From assembly GCF_000710915.1 (NCBI RefSeq), contig NZ_BAUA01000090.1:1-64000 (forward strand): DNA of 64,000 nucleotides, read 5' to 3'. Below, piece by piece: positions 1 to 7,976 of the stretch; positions within the stretch are counted from its first letter, which is position 1, and each line of letters begins with the position of its first letter. The DNA comes from Nocardia brasiliensis IFM 10847. Lineage in GTDB: Bacteria; Actinomycetota; Actinomycetes; Mycobacteriales; Mycobacteriaceae. The translations under genes and the position numbers were made by a program. The notes beneath the pieces were generated by a model. That model made no database searches and was not told the DNA's origin. It saw nothing but the letters and a program-made list of their open reading frames with translations.

Positions 1-491
1 ACCTGGTAGTACCTGCCGTCCAGCGTCGCCTTGCCGGTGGTCCACGCCTGCCGGAAGATCTGCACGCCCTCGTCGAGCCGGCCGAGTCGCTCACCCGCCG
101 ACGGGAAACCGTAACCGTAAGCCCGCCACTCGTGTTCGTACCAGCCGCCGCCGATGCCCATCTCCGCCCGGCCGCCGGAGATCAGGTCGACGGTCGCGGC
201 GACCTTCGCCAGATAGGCCGGGTTCCGGTAGCTCATCGCGGTACACATCTGCCCGAGCCGCACCCGCGAGGTGGACGCCGCGAACGCCGACATCAGCGTC
301 CAGGCCTCGTGGGTCGCCTCCGCGGTGGGCACGGGCACGGTGTGGAAGTGGTCGTACACCCACAGGGATTCCCAGATGTCGGCGGCATCCGCGCGTTGCG
401 CGAGGTCCCGCATCACCCGCCACTGGTCGGCGGGGTCGATACCGACGAGGTCGAGCCGCCAACCCTGCGGGATGAAGATGCCGAAGCGCAC
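1..491 (-). CDS. LLM-class F420-dependent oxidoreductase, C-terminus cut by window edge
   Basis: The visible 163 residues are the N-terminal part of a luciferase-like monooxygenase fold protein of the F420-dependent type: it opens VRFGIFIPQGW, continues with a region containing WVYDHFHTVP, then the family motif LGQMCTAMSYRNPAYLAKVAATVDLISGGR and GIGGGWYEHEW. These match TIGR03560-like oxidoreductases known from Mycobacteriales, which usually run to about 300 residues, so roughly half is missing. I chose the GTG start at 491 because AAGGAG lies six bases upstream and the conserved beta-strand begins immediately. The physiological substrate cannot be told from sequence. It is followed upstream, on the same strand and 92 bases away, by a glycosyltransferase gene that may be read with it. 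Confidence 0.85.
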   Translation of the reverse strand, partial: MRFGIFIPQGWRLDLVGIDPADQWRVMRDLAQRADAADIWESLWVYDHFHTVPVPTAEATHEAWTLMSAFAASTSRVRLGQMCTAMSYRNPAYLAKVAATVDLISGGRAEMGIGGGWYEHEWRAYGYGFPSAGERLGRLDEGVQIFRQAWTTGKATLDGRYYQ

Positions 492-583
492 AGATTTCTC
501 CTTCGTATGTTTGCCCACAACCTAACCAATCATCCCGTGATCGGCCGGGTGCGGCGAAGGCGGCTGATCTGCGCCGGTGCCGG

Positions 584-1969
584 TCAGCGCTCGCGGTGGG
601 GCCGTTCCTGTTGTGCCGGAGTGGATTTGGGCGGCAGGACCACCGGATCCGGTTCGCCGGGGACGATCTCCGGGGCCACCTCGTTCGTCGGGTAGTGGTG
701 GGACTCGTAGACCGGTAGGGAGCCGAAGCGGGCCGGGTGCCCGGTCTCGACCCCGGCGAAATGGTGTTCGAGCAGGTTGGCGGCGTGCAGCGTGCCGGTC
801 GCGCCGCGGAACCCGGCGGCCACCCGGGCGGCGCCGTCGCGGCAGGCCAGCGCCCGCTCGATCCCCGCCCGGAGTCCGGCGACGGTGCGCCGTTTCGGCG
901 CGACGCAGCTGCCCGCCTCGTTGCCGAGCACCCGGCGCGCGACCTCGAAGTGGTCCCGCCCCGACGGCACGACACACACGGGAACGCCGGTGGCCAAAGC
1001 CTTTTGGACGAGGCCCATGCCGCCGTGCGAGACCACCACGGCGGCGCGGTCGAGCAGCAGGTGATGCGGCACGAACCGTTCGACTCGCGCGTTCGGTGCG
1101 GCGGTGAGGGTTTCGGGATCGATGGCGCCCGAGGTGACCACGGTGTACATCCCGCTGTCGGCCAGCGCGTCCATCGCCGTCTGGGCGATCCTGCCGTCGT
1201 CGTGGAATTCGGTCGAGCAGGTGACCAGCGCCAGGGGACGATCGATCGCGGCCAGCCATGCGGGTGGTTCGGCGTCCGGGGCCCACAGGCCGGGGCCGAC
1301 CTGTGCGACGGATTCCGGCCAGTCCGAGCGCATGTCGTCGAACGGCGGCGCCGTGAAGTTGAGGGTCAGCGGCGGCATGCGCAGGTAGTCGACGATGCTG
1401 TCCAGGGTGTCGAGGCCGTAGTACTGGCGCATGTGGTTGAGCTCGGGTAGCACCTCGTTCCATCTTCGTTCCAGGAACCAGTGCAGGCCGTTGTCGCGCA
1501 GGCGGCCGAACAGATCGGTCCGCGGCGCCAACCCGGGGCCGAAGGGCGGCGTGTCGGCCGAGGGGAGTGGCAGCAGTTTCGGCGCCCAGGAGGCCCACGG
1601 CAGCCCGCTGGCCGCGGCGAGGATCTGCGCGCCCGGCGCGGTGATGTCGATCAGCAGGGCGTCGGGCCGTTCGGCGATGATCGCGCTGCGCAGCGCCTGG
1701 ATCTCGTCGGGGATGCGGGCGACGAGCGCGCGCAGCGCCGCGCGCAGGGCGGGGATCTTGGCAGTGGTGGCCCAGTCGTTGAGCGTGTCCATCGCCAGGG
1801 CCGGTGGCAGCTCGCGCACCGTGAGGCCGAGTGGGCCGAGCTCGCGCTCGCTACCGGGAATCGTCAGCACGGTGACGGAGTGGCCGCGGGAAACCAGCTC
1901 GGACAGTACAGGCGCGACCGGATACAGATGTCCCTTTGCCGGTGAGGTGAAGGCCAGTATCTTGGTCAT
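584..1969 (-). CDS. MGT-family (UGT-like) glycosyltransferase
   Basis: A 461-residue GT-B glycosyltransferase of the family that decorates macrolides and other small hydrophobic acceptors. The N-terminal acceptor half starts MTKILAFTSPAKGHLYPVAPV, typical of this family, and the C-terminal nucleotide-sugar half carries the VVSHGGMGLVQKAL motif around residues 310-325, where HGG contacts the diphosphate. It has no signal peptide and should be cytoplasmic. Nocardia are known to inactivate rifampicin by glycosylation, so a drug-modifying role is one possibility, but the substrate is not predictable and I saw no rifamycin-associated element upstream. The last 45 residues are low-complexity, rich in Pro, Glu and Arg. 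A -10-like TAGCGT five bases before the ATG suggests a leaderless transcript. It is divergent from the DJ-1-like gene. Confidence 0.8.
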   Translation of the reverse strand: MTKILAFTSPAKGHLYPVAPVLSELVSRGHSVTVLTIPGSERELGPLGLTVRELPPALAMDTLNDWATTAKIPALRAALRALVARIPDEIQALRSAIIAERPDALLIDITAPGAQILAAASGLPWASWAPKLLPLPSADTPPFGPGLAPRTDLFGRLRDNGLHWFLERRWNEVLPELNHMRQYYGLDTLDSIVDYLRMPPLTLNFTAPPFDDMRSDWPESVAQVGPGLWAPDAEPPAWLAAIDRPLALVTCSTEFHDDGRIAQTAMDALADSGMYTVVTSGAIDPETLTAAPNARVERFVPHHLLLDRAAVVVSHGGMGLVQKALATGVPVCVVPSGRDHFEVARRVLGNEAGSCVAPKRRTVAGLRAGIERALACRDGAARVAAGFRGATGTLHAANLLEHHFAGVETGHPARFGSLPVYESHHYPTNEVAPEIVPGEPDPVVLPPKSTPAQQERPHRER

Positions 1970-1974
1970 GCCAC

Positions 1975-1980
1975 ACGCTA
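1975..1980 (-). promoter_or_regulatory. Candidate -10 (TAGCGT) for leaderless glycosyltransferase mRNA
   Basis: TANNNT hexamer ending five bases before the ATG at 1969; no Shine-Dalgarno is present. It is one of a series of similarly placed hexamers in this window. Confidence 0.35.
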
Positions 1981-2214
1981 ACTCATAGCTAATGGATGTG
2001 CAGAGGCTGTTGGTGAACCGTTATCCGCAGGTGCAACGCGTCTTCGGGACCGACTTTCTCGGATATATCTGCAAGTAGTGGCTGCTTCACGCGGAAGTAT
2101 CGGTCGCCGGGGCTGAAAGGTTCAACAAGGACAAGCTTTCGGTATGAAGTATTGGCGTTCCATTTGCAATCATCGGGCAAACACTCAGTCGGATGGGTGT
2201 GCTAAGCAAGGAGC

Positions 2215-2805
2215 ATGACGAGCGCGATCGGCCTGCTGCTGTTCCCCGGCGTCGAAGAACTGGACGCGGTCGGTCCGTGGGAGGTGCTGTCGGTCTGGAC
2301 GCAGTACTTCCCCGACGACGGCTACACCGTCTTCACCTTCGCCGAGCACGAGGGCCCGGTCGAGTGTGCGAAGGGCATGCGGATCGAGGCCCAGTACTCC
2401 TATGCCACCGCGCCCCGGCGGGACGTCTTGATCATCCCCGGCGGCATGGGCACCAGGCCGATGCTGAACGACGACGCCGCGCTCGACTGGGTACGCGCAC
2501 AGCGCGCGACGACCCCGCTGATCACCAGCGTCTGCACCGGTTCCTTGGTGCTCGCCGCCGCGGGACTGCTGGCCGGCCGCCCGGCGACCACGCACTGGGC
2601 CTCGCTCGAGCACCTGCGTGAACTCGACCCCACCATCGCGGTCAGCACCGAGGAACGATTCGTCGACGACGGCGACATCATCACGTCCTCGGGTGTTTCC
2701 GCGGGCATCGACATGGCACTGCATCTCGTGCGCCGCCTCGCCGGTGCCGAACGCGCCCGCCAGGTCCGCCACACGATCCAATACGACCCGGCCCCGCCGG
2801 TGTGA
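2215..2805 (+). CDS. DJ-1/PfpI family protein, isonitrile hydratase-like
   Basis: A 196-residue protein with the class I glutamine amidotransferase-like (DJ-1/ThiJ/PfpI) fold. The start reads IGLLLFPGVEELDAVGPWEVL, the usual N-terminus of the InhA (isonitrile hydratase) branch. The nucleophile elbow is SVCTGSLVLAAAGLLAGR with Cys107, followed by the family TTHW stretch, and the C-terminal SSGVSAGIDMALHLV helix. In this family the Cys attacks isonitriles or related small electrophiles; many members are AraC fusions, but this one has no DNA-binding domain. AAGGAG lies very close to the ATG, but that Met begins the conserved first strand so I keep it. It is divergent from the glycosyltransferase across a 245-bp gap. 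Exact substrate is unknown. Confidence 0.8.
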   Translation: MTSAIGLLLFPGVEELDAVGPWEVLSVWTQYFPDDGYTVFTFAEHEGPVECAKGMRIEAQYSYATAPRRDVLIIPGGMGTRPMLNDDAALDWVRAQRATTPLITSVCTGSLVLAAAGLLAGRPATTHWASLEHLRELDPTIAVSTEERFVDDGDIITSSGVSAGIDMALHLVRRLAGAERARQVRHTIQYDPAPPV

Positions 2806-2990
2806 GTCTGCCGCGCGCCCACCATGGACCGCGGTGGAGACGGCCGTCACAACCACTGTCGCCGAGTAGCGCACACCCGCGGTCGAGGTGAAGAATCTGG
2901 ACGGATGCCTGTATCCTGCGTAGGGATGCATTCGCGTCCGATCAATGGTGAAGACGGTGTAGACGCCCAGGTCTGCGGCCGCGACGAAGA

Positions 2991-3095
2991 GGAGGTGGGG
3001 TTGCCATGCGCAGCGAACCTCCCAGTCGAAGGCCGCGCGGCGCCGCCCCTTCGCATTCCTGAGTAATCAGCGACGGTGGGGGCCGGCGCCCGCGG
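2991..3095 (+). promoter_or_regulatory. Putative attenuator hairpins in mgtE leader
   Basis: Two structures are visible. First, GGAGGT (2991-2996), the ribosome-binding site of the small reading frame, can pair perfectly with ACCTCC (3017-3022), leaving its ATG in the loop. Second, a GC-rich stem pairs 3033-3049 with 3079-3095 (CCGCG, GGCGCCG and CCCC blocks matched, one unpaired C on each side). The 5' arm of the second stem lies inside the small reading frame, so a ribosome on that frame would melt it. This is the layout of translation-coupled attenuation. No U-tract follows the stem. Confidence 0.45.
3006..3062 (+). CDS. 18-residue upstream reading frame (leader peptide) before mgtE
   Basis: The frame encodes MRSEPPSRRPRGAAPSHS and stops 88 bases before the mgtE start. 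AGGAGG sits ten bases before its ATG, the best ribosome-binding site in this part of the window. The peptide has an acidic residue followed by two prolines at positions 4-6 and two more prolines with arginines later. Proline and acidic residues near the N-terminus destabilise translating ribosomes at low magnesium in enterobacterial mgtL, so a sensor role is conceivable here. That is inference by analogy; there is no sequence homology to mgtL. Confidence 0.45.
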   Translation: MRSEPPSRRPRGAAPSHS

Positions 3096-3150
3096 TGTGA
3101 CTCTTCGCGCCCGCTCTTGTTCACTCACGCGTATTTGCTGAGGATCCCCC

Positions 3151-4515
3151 ATGTCGCAGACCGACGTAATCGAAGTTCGTCCGACGCTGTCCGAGTCCCT
3201 GCGGGATATCGCCGACGCTCACCGCGTCGACGCCGCGCTGGCCTGGCTCGATGAGCGCCCGCCGCATGTCATCGCCGATCAGCTGGCCCGGATGGACGCC
3301 GTCCAGGCCGGTATGGCGTTCCGGCTGCTCGACAAGGATCTGGCGCTGGCCGTTTTCGAGGAACTCGAGCCGGTCGACCAGCAGCAGATCCTGCAGGGCC
3401 TGCGCGACCAGAGCTTCCGCGACCTGGTCGAGGGCATGGCTCCGGACGACCGCGCCCGCATGCTGCGCGAGGCGCCCGCGAAGGTGGCCAAGAAGGTGCT
3501 GGCCGGGCTGAGCCCGCGCGAGCGGCGGATGACCGCCACACTGCTCGGCTACCCGGAAGGCTCGGCCGGGCAGTACATGACGCCCGCCCTGGTGGCGCTG
3601 CCCCGTGACCTCACCGTCGCCGACGCACTGACCGTGGTGCGGGCCAAGGGCGCCGACGCGGAAACCGTCTACACGCTGCCCGTGGTCGACGGGGGCCGGC
3701 GGCTGACCGGCATCGTCGAACTGCGCGAGCTGGTGCTCAGCAAGCCGGACACGATGATCGCCGAACTGGTCGTCACCGAACCGGCTTTCGCGCGCGCGAC
3801 CGACTCGGCGGAAAAGGCCGCCCGGTTGATGCGCGAGACCAACGACATCAACCTGCCCGTGGTGGACAGTGAGGATCGGCTCGTCGGGCTGCTCACCATC
3901 GACGATGCCGTCGAGGTGATCGAGGCCGCCGACAGCGAGGACGTGGCCCGGCAGGCGGGTTCGGCGCCGTGGGAGGGCCACTACATGGCCGCCGGGGTGT
4001 TCCAGCTGGCCCGGTATCGCGCCATGTGGCTGGTGCTGTTGCTGCTCGCCGCGACCCTGACGGTCAGCGTCACCGACATGTTCGAGGGCACCCTCCAGCA
4101 GGCCGCGCATCTCGCGCTGTTCATCCCGCTGCTGATCGGCGCGGGCGGCAATGCCGGCGCGCAGGCCGCCACCGCCTGCGTGCGCGCGCTCGCCGTCGGC
4201 GAGGTGCGGGTCTCGGATCTGTTCAAGGTGATCTGGCGGGAATGCCGGGTCGGGTTGGTGCTCGGCGCCATGCTCGCCGCCGCGGGACTGGTGATCGGCG
4301 GGCTGTTCGTCGGCCCGCGCGTCGCGGTGGTCGTCGGCATCACCCTGGTGCTGATCTGCGGCTGGGCCGCGACCATCGGCGGCACCATGCCGTTGCTCGC
4401 CAAGAAGCTGCGGATCGATCCGGCGGTGGTGTCCGCCCCCATGGTCACCACCCTGGTGGACGCCACCGGCTTGGTCATCTACTTCACCACCGCCAAGCTG
4501 GTGCTCGGCATCTGA
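3151..4515 (+). CDS. mgtE: Magnesium transporter MgtE
   Basis: A 454-residue inner-membrane Mg2+ channel. The N-terminal helical domain (about residues 10-125) contains the repeated DDRARMLREAPAKVA-like MgtE-N pattern. Two CBS domains follow (about 135-255, with TLPVVDGGRRLTGIVELREL and LPVVDSEDRLVGLLTIDDA), then a five-helix pore domain (about 285-454) with the selectivity stretch GAGGNAGAQA and the late VDATGLVIYF helix. In known MgtE proteins the N and CBS domains close the channel when cytosolic Mg2+ is high. Length is the family norm. The start has a GAGGA motif eight bases upstream. The long leader with a small reading frame suggests regulation before translation of the gene itself. Confidence 0.95.
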   Translation: MSQTDVIEVRPTLSESLRDIADAHRVDAALAWLDERPPHVIADQLARMDAVQAGMAFRLLDKDLALAVFEELEPVDQQQILQGLRDQSFRDLVEGMAPDDRARMLREAPAKVAKKVLAGLSPRERRMTATLLGYPEGSAGQYMTPALVALPRDLTVADALTVVRAKGADAETVYTLPVVDGGRRLTGIVELRELVLSKPDTMIAELVVTEPAFARATDSAEKAARLMRETNDINLPVVDSEDRLVGLLTIDDAVEVIEAADSEDVARQAGSAPWEGHYMAAGVFQLARYRAMWLVLLLLAATLTVSVTDMFEGTLQQAAHLALFIPLLIGAGGNAGAQAATACVRALAVGEVRVSDLFKVIWRECRVGLVLGAMLAAAGLVIGGLFVGPRVAVVVGITLVLICGWAATIGGTMPLLAKKLRIDPAVVSAPMVTTLVDATGLVIYFTTAKLVLGI

Positions 4516-4655
4516 GCCGGAACACCGCTCGGTGCAAGCGAAGTCGGCCACCGCGGATCGGCGCGGGCAGCTCCGTTAGTGCTTCGTTGATTTCCGGTTA
4601 GGACCCGGCGCGACGCTGTGTGCGATCACCCGGATACCAGCACACGGAGCCACCG

Positions 4656-5645
4656 ATGAACGTCAAATCCACCGCCGCCACCCTCGCGATCGCCGCGGGC
4701 GCCTGCCTGTTCGCGCTGCCCGCCGCCTCCGCGACGACCTACACCAACTGCGATGTCGAAACCGCCGCGCTCGCGCTGCTCGGCGAGGAAGGCGTCGTGC
4801 TCGACCAGATCAACAAGCTGCGCAAGGACGCGGGCCTGGCCGCGGTCACGCACAGCGAGGTGCTGGCGCGGCCCGCCGAATGGGCGAGCAACGACAGCGC
4901 GCGCCGGGGCAGCTCGCCCGCCGACCACGTGGACACCCTCGGCCGCGATATCAAGACCCGTTTCGCGCAGTGCGGCGTGCCCGTGAACGCGCCGAAGATC
5001 GCCGAGATCAACTTCTACGGCCGCGGCGTCGAACCCGCCGACGCCATGCGGTTCTGGTCGAATTCGCCTGGGCACCGGGCGATCATCCTCGACGGCAAGC
5101 TGGACAAGGTCGGCGTCGCGGTGATCTACCAGGGCGACCGGCGGCACTGGACGGTCACCTTCGCCGCCGACCACAGCACCCCGCCGCCCACCCTGCCCGC
5201 CACCGTCACCCGGGACAACCTGAACGGCGCGCAGCATCAGGCCGAGTTCGACAAACTGGTCGCGCAGGGCTACCGGATCAGCGATATCCGGGTCAGCGGC
5301 GGCAACGATCCGCGCTATTCCAGCACCTGGGTCCGCAACGACGGCCGCGCGTGGCAGGCCCGGCACGGCCTGGACGCCAAGACCTATCAGGCCGAATTCG
5401 ACAAGCTGCTGGCGCAGGGCTACCGCTTGACCCTGGTCCGTGGCTACGAGGTCAACGGCGCGTCGCGCTTCGTCGGCATCTGGGAGCGCAACGACGGCCG
5501 GGCTTGGCAAGCGCGCCACGACATCTCGGTGCAGGCCTACAACAGCACCGCGGCCCAGCTCGCCGCGCAGGGCTACCGTCTCGTGCACGAGCACCGGTAC
5601 CCGGTACAGGGTCAGACCTTCGTCGCGGCCATCTGGAACAGGTGA
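4656..5645 (+). CDS. Secreted CAP (SCP-like) domain protein with C-terminal tandem repeats
   Basis: I start at the ATG with GGAG seven bases upstream rather than the GTG 36 bases earlier, because [26 protein letters not shown] is a clean signal peptide cleaved after ASA. A CAP domain follows (mature residues about 15-145: [39 protein letters not shown]). The C-terminal third is three repeats of about 45 residues, each with a core like [14 protein letters not shown] and ending in [14 protein letters not shown]; these resemble bacterial tandem repeat domain 1, seen in polyglycine hydrolases and beta-lactamase-like secreted enzymes. The protein is presumably extracellular. Catalytic role is unknown; CAP proteins may bind lipids or act as proteases. 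Confidence 0.85.
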   Translation: MNVKSTAATLAIAAGACLFALPAASATTYTNCDVETAALALLGEEGVVLDQINKLRKDAGLAAVTHSEVLARPAEWASNDSARRGSSPADHVDTLGRDIKTRFAQCGVPVNAPKIAEINFYGRGVEPADAMRFWSNSPGHRAIILDGKLDKVGVAVIYQGDRRHWTVTFAADHSTPPPTLPATVTRDNLNGAQHQAEFDKLVAQGYRISDIRVSGGNDPRYSSTWVRNDGRAWQARHGLDAKTYQAEFDKLLAQGYRLTLVRGYEVNGASRFVGIWERNDGRAWQARHDISVQAYNSTAAQLAAQGYRLVHEHRYPVQGQTFVAAIWNR

Positions 5646-5656
5646 TCGGCGCTCGA

Positions 5657-5688
5657 GGCCGCGGCCGTCCAGCAGGGCGGTCGCGGCC
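5657..5688 (+). terminator. Hairpin after the CAP-domain gene
   Basis: GGCCGCGGCCG (5657-5667) pairs with CGGTCGCGGCC (5678-5688), with one G-U pair and a ten-base loop, 12 bases after the stop codon. No U-tract, as is common in actinobacteria. Confidence 0.45.
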
Positions 5689-5775
5689 CCGTCGCGTCTG
5701 CGCAACCGCTCGTTACCGCACTGCCCCCGCGAGCTTGCTAACGTCGGAGCGCTCGAACAACAACATGAGGGGCGA

Positions 5776-6852
5776 ATGAGACAGATCTTGTTCTCGGCGA
5801 TGATCGCGCTCGTGGTGTCGATCACGTTGACGCCATTGCTGATCAAGCTTTTCACGAGACGTAACGTCGGCCAGGAGATCCGGGTCGACGGCCCGGCCAG
5901 CCATCAATCCAAACGCGGCACCCCGACCATGGGCGGCATCGCGATCCTGATCGGCATGTGGGCCGGATACCTGGGGGCGCATCTGCTCGACAGCCGGCAC
6001 GACGAAGCCGAGATCTCGGTCTCCGGTCTGCTGGTGCTCGGCTTGGCCACCGCGCTAGGTTTCGTCGGGTTCCTCGACGATTTCATCAAGATCCGCAAGC
6101 AACGCAATCTCGGCTTGACCGCCACCGGGAAGTACATCGGACAGCTGCTCGCCGCAGTCATTTTCGGCGTGCTCGCGTTGCGGTTCCCCGGCGATATGGG
6201 GCTCACTCCCGCCAGCAGGCACATGTCCTACGTCCGCGACGTGACCACGGTGTCGTTCGGCGTGATCGGCTTCCTGCTCGTCGTCTGCTTTCTCGTGGTG
6301 GCCTGGTCGAACGCGGTGAACATCACCGACGGCCTCGACGGGCTGGCCGCCGGATCGATGAGCTTCGCGCTCGGCGCCTACGTGATCATCACCTTCTGGC
6401 AGTACACCAATTCGTGCGTGAGCACCCCGGTCGCCGGGTGCTACACCGTGCGCGATCCGCTCGACCTCGCCGTGGTGTGTGCGGCGGGCGCCGGCGCGTG
6501 CATCGGATTCCTGTGGTGGAACGCGGCGCCCGCGAAGATCTTCATGGGCGACACCGGTTCGCTGGCGCTGGGCGGTCTGCTCGCCGGGCTGTCCATCACC
6601 ACCCGCACCGAGCTGCTGATGGCGGTGGTGGGCGCGCTGTTCTTCGCCGAGATCCTCTCGGTGCTGTTGCAGATCGTGGTGTTCCGGACCACGCGCAATC
6701 GGCTGTTCCGGATGGCGCCGTTCCACCATCATTTCGAACTGGGCAAGTGGGCCGAAACCACGGTCATCATTCGGTTCTGGTTGCTCGCCGGCATCGCCGC
6801 CGCGGTCGGGCTGATGCTCTTCTACGGGGAGTATCTGGCCGTCGTCGGCTGA
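5776..6852 (+). CDS. mraY: Phospho-N-acetylmuramoyl-pentapeptide-transferase (MraY), outside the dcw cluster
   Basis: The 358-residue integral membrane enzyme transfers phospho-MurNAc-pentapeptide to undecaprenyl phosphate, making lipid I. The start [22 protein letters not shown] has GAGG upstream. All signature motifs are present: [37 protein letters not shown] and FHHHFEL near residue 315. It also has the [18 protein letters not shown] insertion found in mycobacterial MraY. Normally mraY sits between murF and murD; here its neighbours are a CAP protein and a convergent ArsR gene (four bases between stop codons), so this may be a second copy or a relocated gene. Nothing in the motifs suggests loss of activity. 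Confidence 0.93.
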   Translation: MRQILFSAMIALVVSITLTPLLIKLFTRRNVGQEIRVDGPASHQSKRGTPTMGGIAILIGMWAGYLGAHLLDSRHDEAEISVSGLLVLGLATALGFVGFLDDFIKIRKQRNLGLTATGKYIGQLLAAVIFGVLALRFPGDMGLTPASRHMSYVRDVTTVSFGVIGFLLVVCFLVVAWSNAVNITDGLDGLAAGSMSFALGAYVIITFWQYTNSCVSTPVAGCYTVRDPLDLAVVCAAGAGACIGFLWWNAAPAKIFMGDTGSLALGGLLAGLSITTRTELLMAVVGALFFAEILSVLLQIVVFRTTRNRLFRMAPFHHHFELGKWAETTVIIRFWLLAGIAAAVGLMLFYGEYLAVVG

Positions 6853-6856
6853 GGTG

Positions 6857-7252
6857 TCAGGCGTGGCGGGCGTCGCGGTCCAGGTCGCGGTGCGGTGCCG
6901 CGGTGCGGCGAGCGCGCTTGCCGCGGGCGATCTCGGTGGCCAGCGCGTCCAGCGGTTGCGCGAGTTGGTGCAGCGGGTCGGCGAGCGCGCTCAGCCAGGT
7001 CTTCGCGGCCGCCAAGCCCGCCTCGTCGAGCGTGTAGAAGCGCCGGGTGCCCGCCGCGCGAACGCGGACCAGCCCGGCGTCGCGCAGCACCTTGAGATGC
7101 TGGGAGACGCCGGGTTGCGAGATCTGCGCGTGCTCCTGCACCGCCGCGACGACCGCGCCCGCGGGCTGTTCGCCTGCCGCCACCAGCTCCAGGATGTAGC
7201 GGCGGATCGGGTCGCCGAGCGCCTCGAAAATGCTTGCGGTAGAACGGTCCAT
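6857..7252 (-). CDS. ArsR/SmtB-family transcriptional regulator
   Basis: A 131-residue winged helix-turn-helix protein: STASIFEALGDPIRRYILELV, recognition helix region QISQPGVSQHLKVLRDAGLV, wing VRVRAAGTRRFYTLDEAGL. No cysteine metal-binding motif of the ArsR type is visible, which fits the sub-group paired with SRPBCC (AHSA1) proteins rather than metal sensors. Its ATG overlaps the TGA of the upstream SRPBCC gene by one base, so the pair is translationally coupled. A perfect ATAAGT/ACTTAT inverted repeat just upstream of the pair is a likely autoregulatory operator. The C-terminal tail is basic. Confidence 0.85.
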   Translation of the reverse strand: MDRSTASIFEALGDPIRRYILELVAAGEQPAGAVVAAVQEHAQISQPGVSQHLKVLRDAGLVRVRAAGTRRFYTLDEAGLAAAKTWLSALADPLHQLAQPLDALATEIARGKRARRTAAPHRDLDRDARHA

Positions 7253-7908
7253 CAGGACTCGGGGCTCTCCTCGGATTCCACGGTGTAGAACGTCACCGTA
7301 TTCGCCGCGGCCGCGCGCGCCGCGTCCGGCTCGTCGCCGTCGCCGATCGCGGCCTCCGCCCAGCCCGCCGCGGCCGCGCGGATGAACTCCTTGCCCTCCG
7401 GCGTGGTGTGCAAGGTGAGCGCCTCGGCCTGGTCCACCGGTTCGCCGCTCGCCAGGTGCAGCCCGAGGCCCACCAGCGCGAGATCCCAGCCGACACCGAC
7501 GGCGCCGGGACCGTACTGCGTCCAGAAACCCGGGTCGACGGGCGCCTCGTGCGTCAGTTCGAGCAGGGTGCCCGTCTCGCTCGGCGCGAGGCCGACTCGC
7601 ACCCAGGACACCTGCGGTCCCATCTCCCAGGTCACCGCGAAACCCTTGGGCTCATCACACTCTTCGACCACTCCGCCCGCATTCCCCTCCAACTGGTAGC
7701 GCCCGCCGAGCGCCAACTCCCCGCTGATCGGCAGGAACCAGCGCGGAATCCGCTCCGGATCGGTCAGCGCCTCCCACAGGTCGGCCTGATCGGTCGAATA
7801 GCTCCGCCGCGCCACCGCAACCTTCGTCGGCACGCCATCACGCACCCCACTGCGAATCTCGCGCGTCACCAGTCCGGCAAGGGTGACAGGGTCGGTCAGC
7901 AAGGCCAT
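7252..7908 (-). CDS. SRPBCC (AHSA1-like) domain protein
   Basis: About 218 residues with the START/Bet v1-like fold: VAVARRSYSTDQADLWEALTDPERIPRWFLPISGELALGGRYQL is the classic AHSA1 N-terminal strand-helix pattern. Such proteins bind hydrophobic ligands and are commonly encoded beside ArsR-type regulators, as here. The upstream Met (7923) is in frame, but AAGGAG falls inside that extension, so the ATG at 7908 with this Shine-Dalgarno six or seven bases before it is the true start. The gene precedes and overlaps the ArsR gene (TGATG). Ligand unknown. Confidence 0.8.
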   Translation of the reverse strand: MALLTDPVTLAGLVTREIRSGVRDGVPTKVAVARRSYSTDQADLWEALTDPERIPRWFLPISGELALGGRYQLEGNAGGVVEECDEPKGFAVTWEMGPQVSWVRVGLAPSETGTLLELTHEAPVDPGFWTQYGPGAVGVGWDLALVGLGLHLASGEPVDQAEALTLHTTPEGKEFIRAAAAGWAEAAIGDGDEPDAARAAAANTVTFYTVESEESPES

Positions 7909-7921
7909 CGGACTCTCCTTC

Positions 7922-7937
7922 ATAAGTTTCTACTTAT
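7922..7937. promoter_or_regulatory. Candidate ArsR operator: ATAAGT-N4-ACTTAT
   Basis: Perfect six-base inverted repeat with a four-base spacer, 13 bases upstream of the SRPBCC start and AT-rich in a GC-rich setting. Position and symmetry fit binding by the dimeric ArsR protein encoded in the same operon. Confidence 0.5.
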
Positions 7938-7976
7938 ATTAACCGCCAGCATACTGCCACGCCAGAGCGTTCTCGT

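Larger units (their letters stand above)
2806..3150 (+). other. 345-bp intergenic region: long mgtE leader
   Basis: No convincing full-length gene lies here. The distal part holds an 18-codon reading frame with a strong Shine-Dalgarno and two hairpins, described separately, and probably forms the transcribed leader of mgtE. I could not match it to the M-box (ykoK) magnesium riboswitch consensus by eye. Confidence 0.6.

Noticed and set aside
1989-2180. 63-codon minus-strand frame between the glycosyltransferase and DJ-1 gene
   Set aside because: Low coding bias, no ribosome-binding site, no family resemblance; the region should hold divergent promoters.
1970-2214. Rifamycin-associated element upstream of the glycosyltransferase
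   Set aside because: No 19-bp inverted repeat of that type was seen in the gap.
2824-3066. 80-codon frame upstream of mgtE
   Set aside because: No Shine-Dalgarno and no fold-like pattern; the shorter frame at 3006 has a far better ribosome-binding site.
2885-3100. M-box (ykoK) magnesium riboswitch
   Set aside because: I could not find the conserved core sequences by eye; a covariance search would settle it.
3121-4551. 476-codon minus-strand frame over mgtE
   Set aside because: Antisense shadow of mgtE, His/Gly/Gln-rich, no motif.
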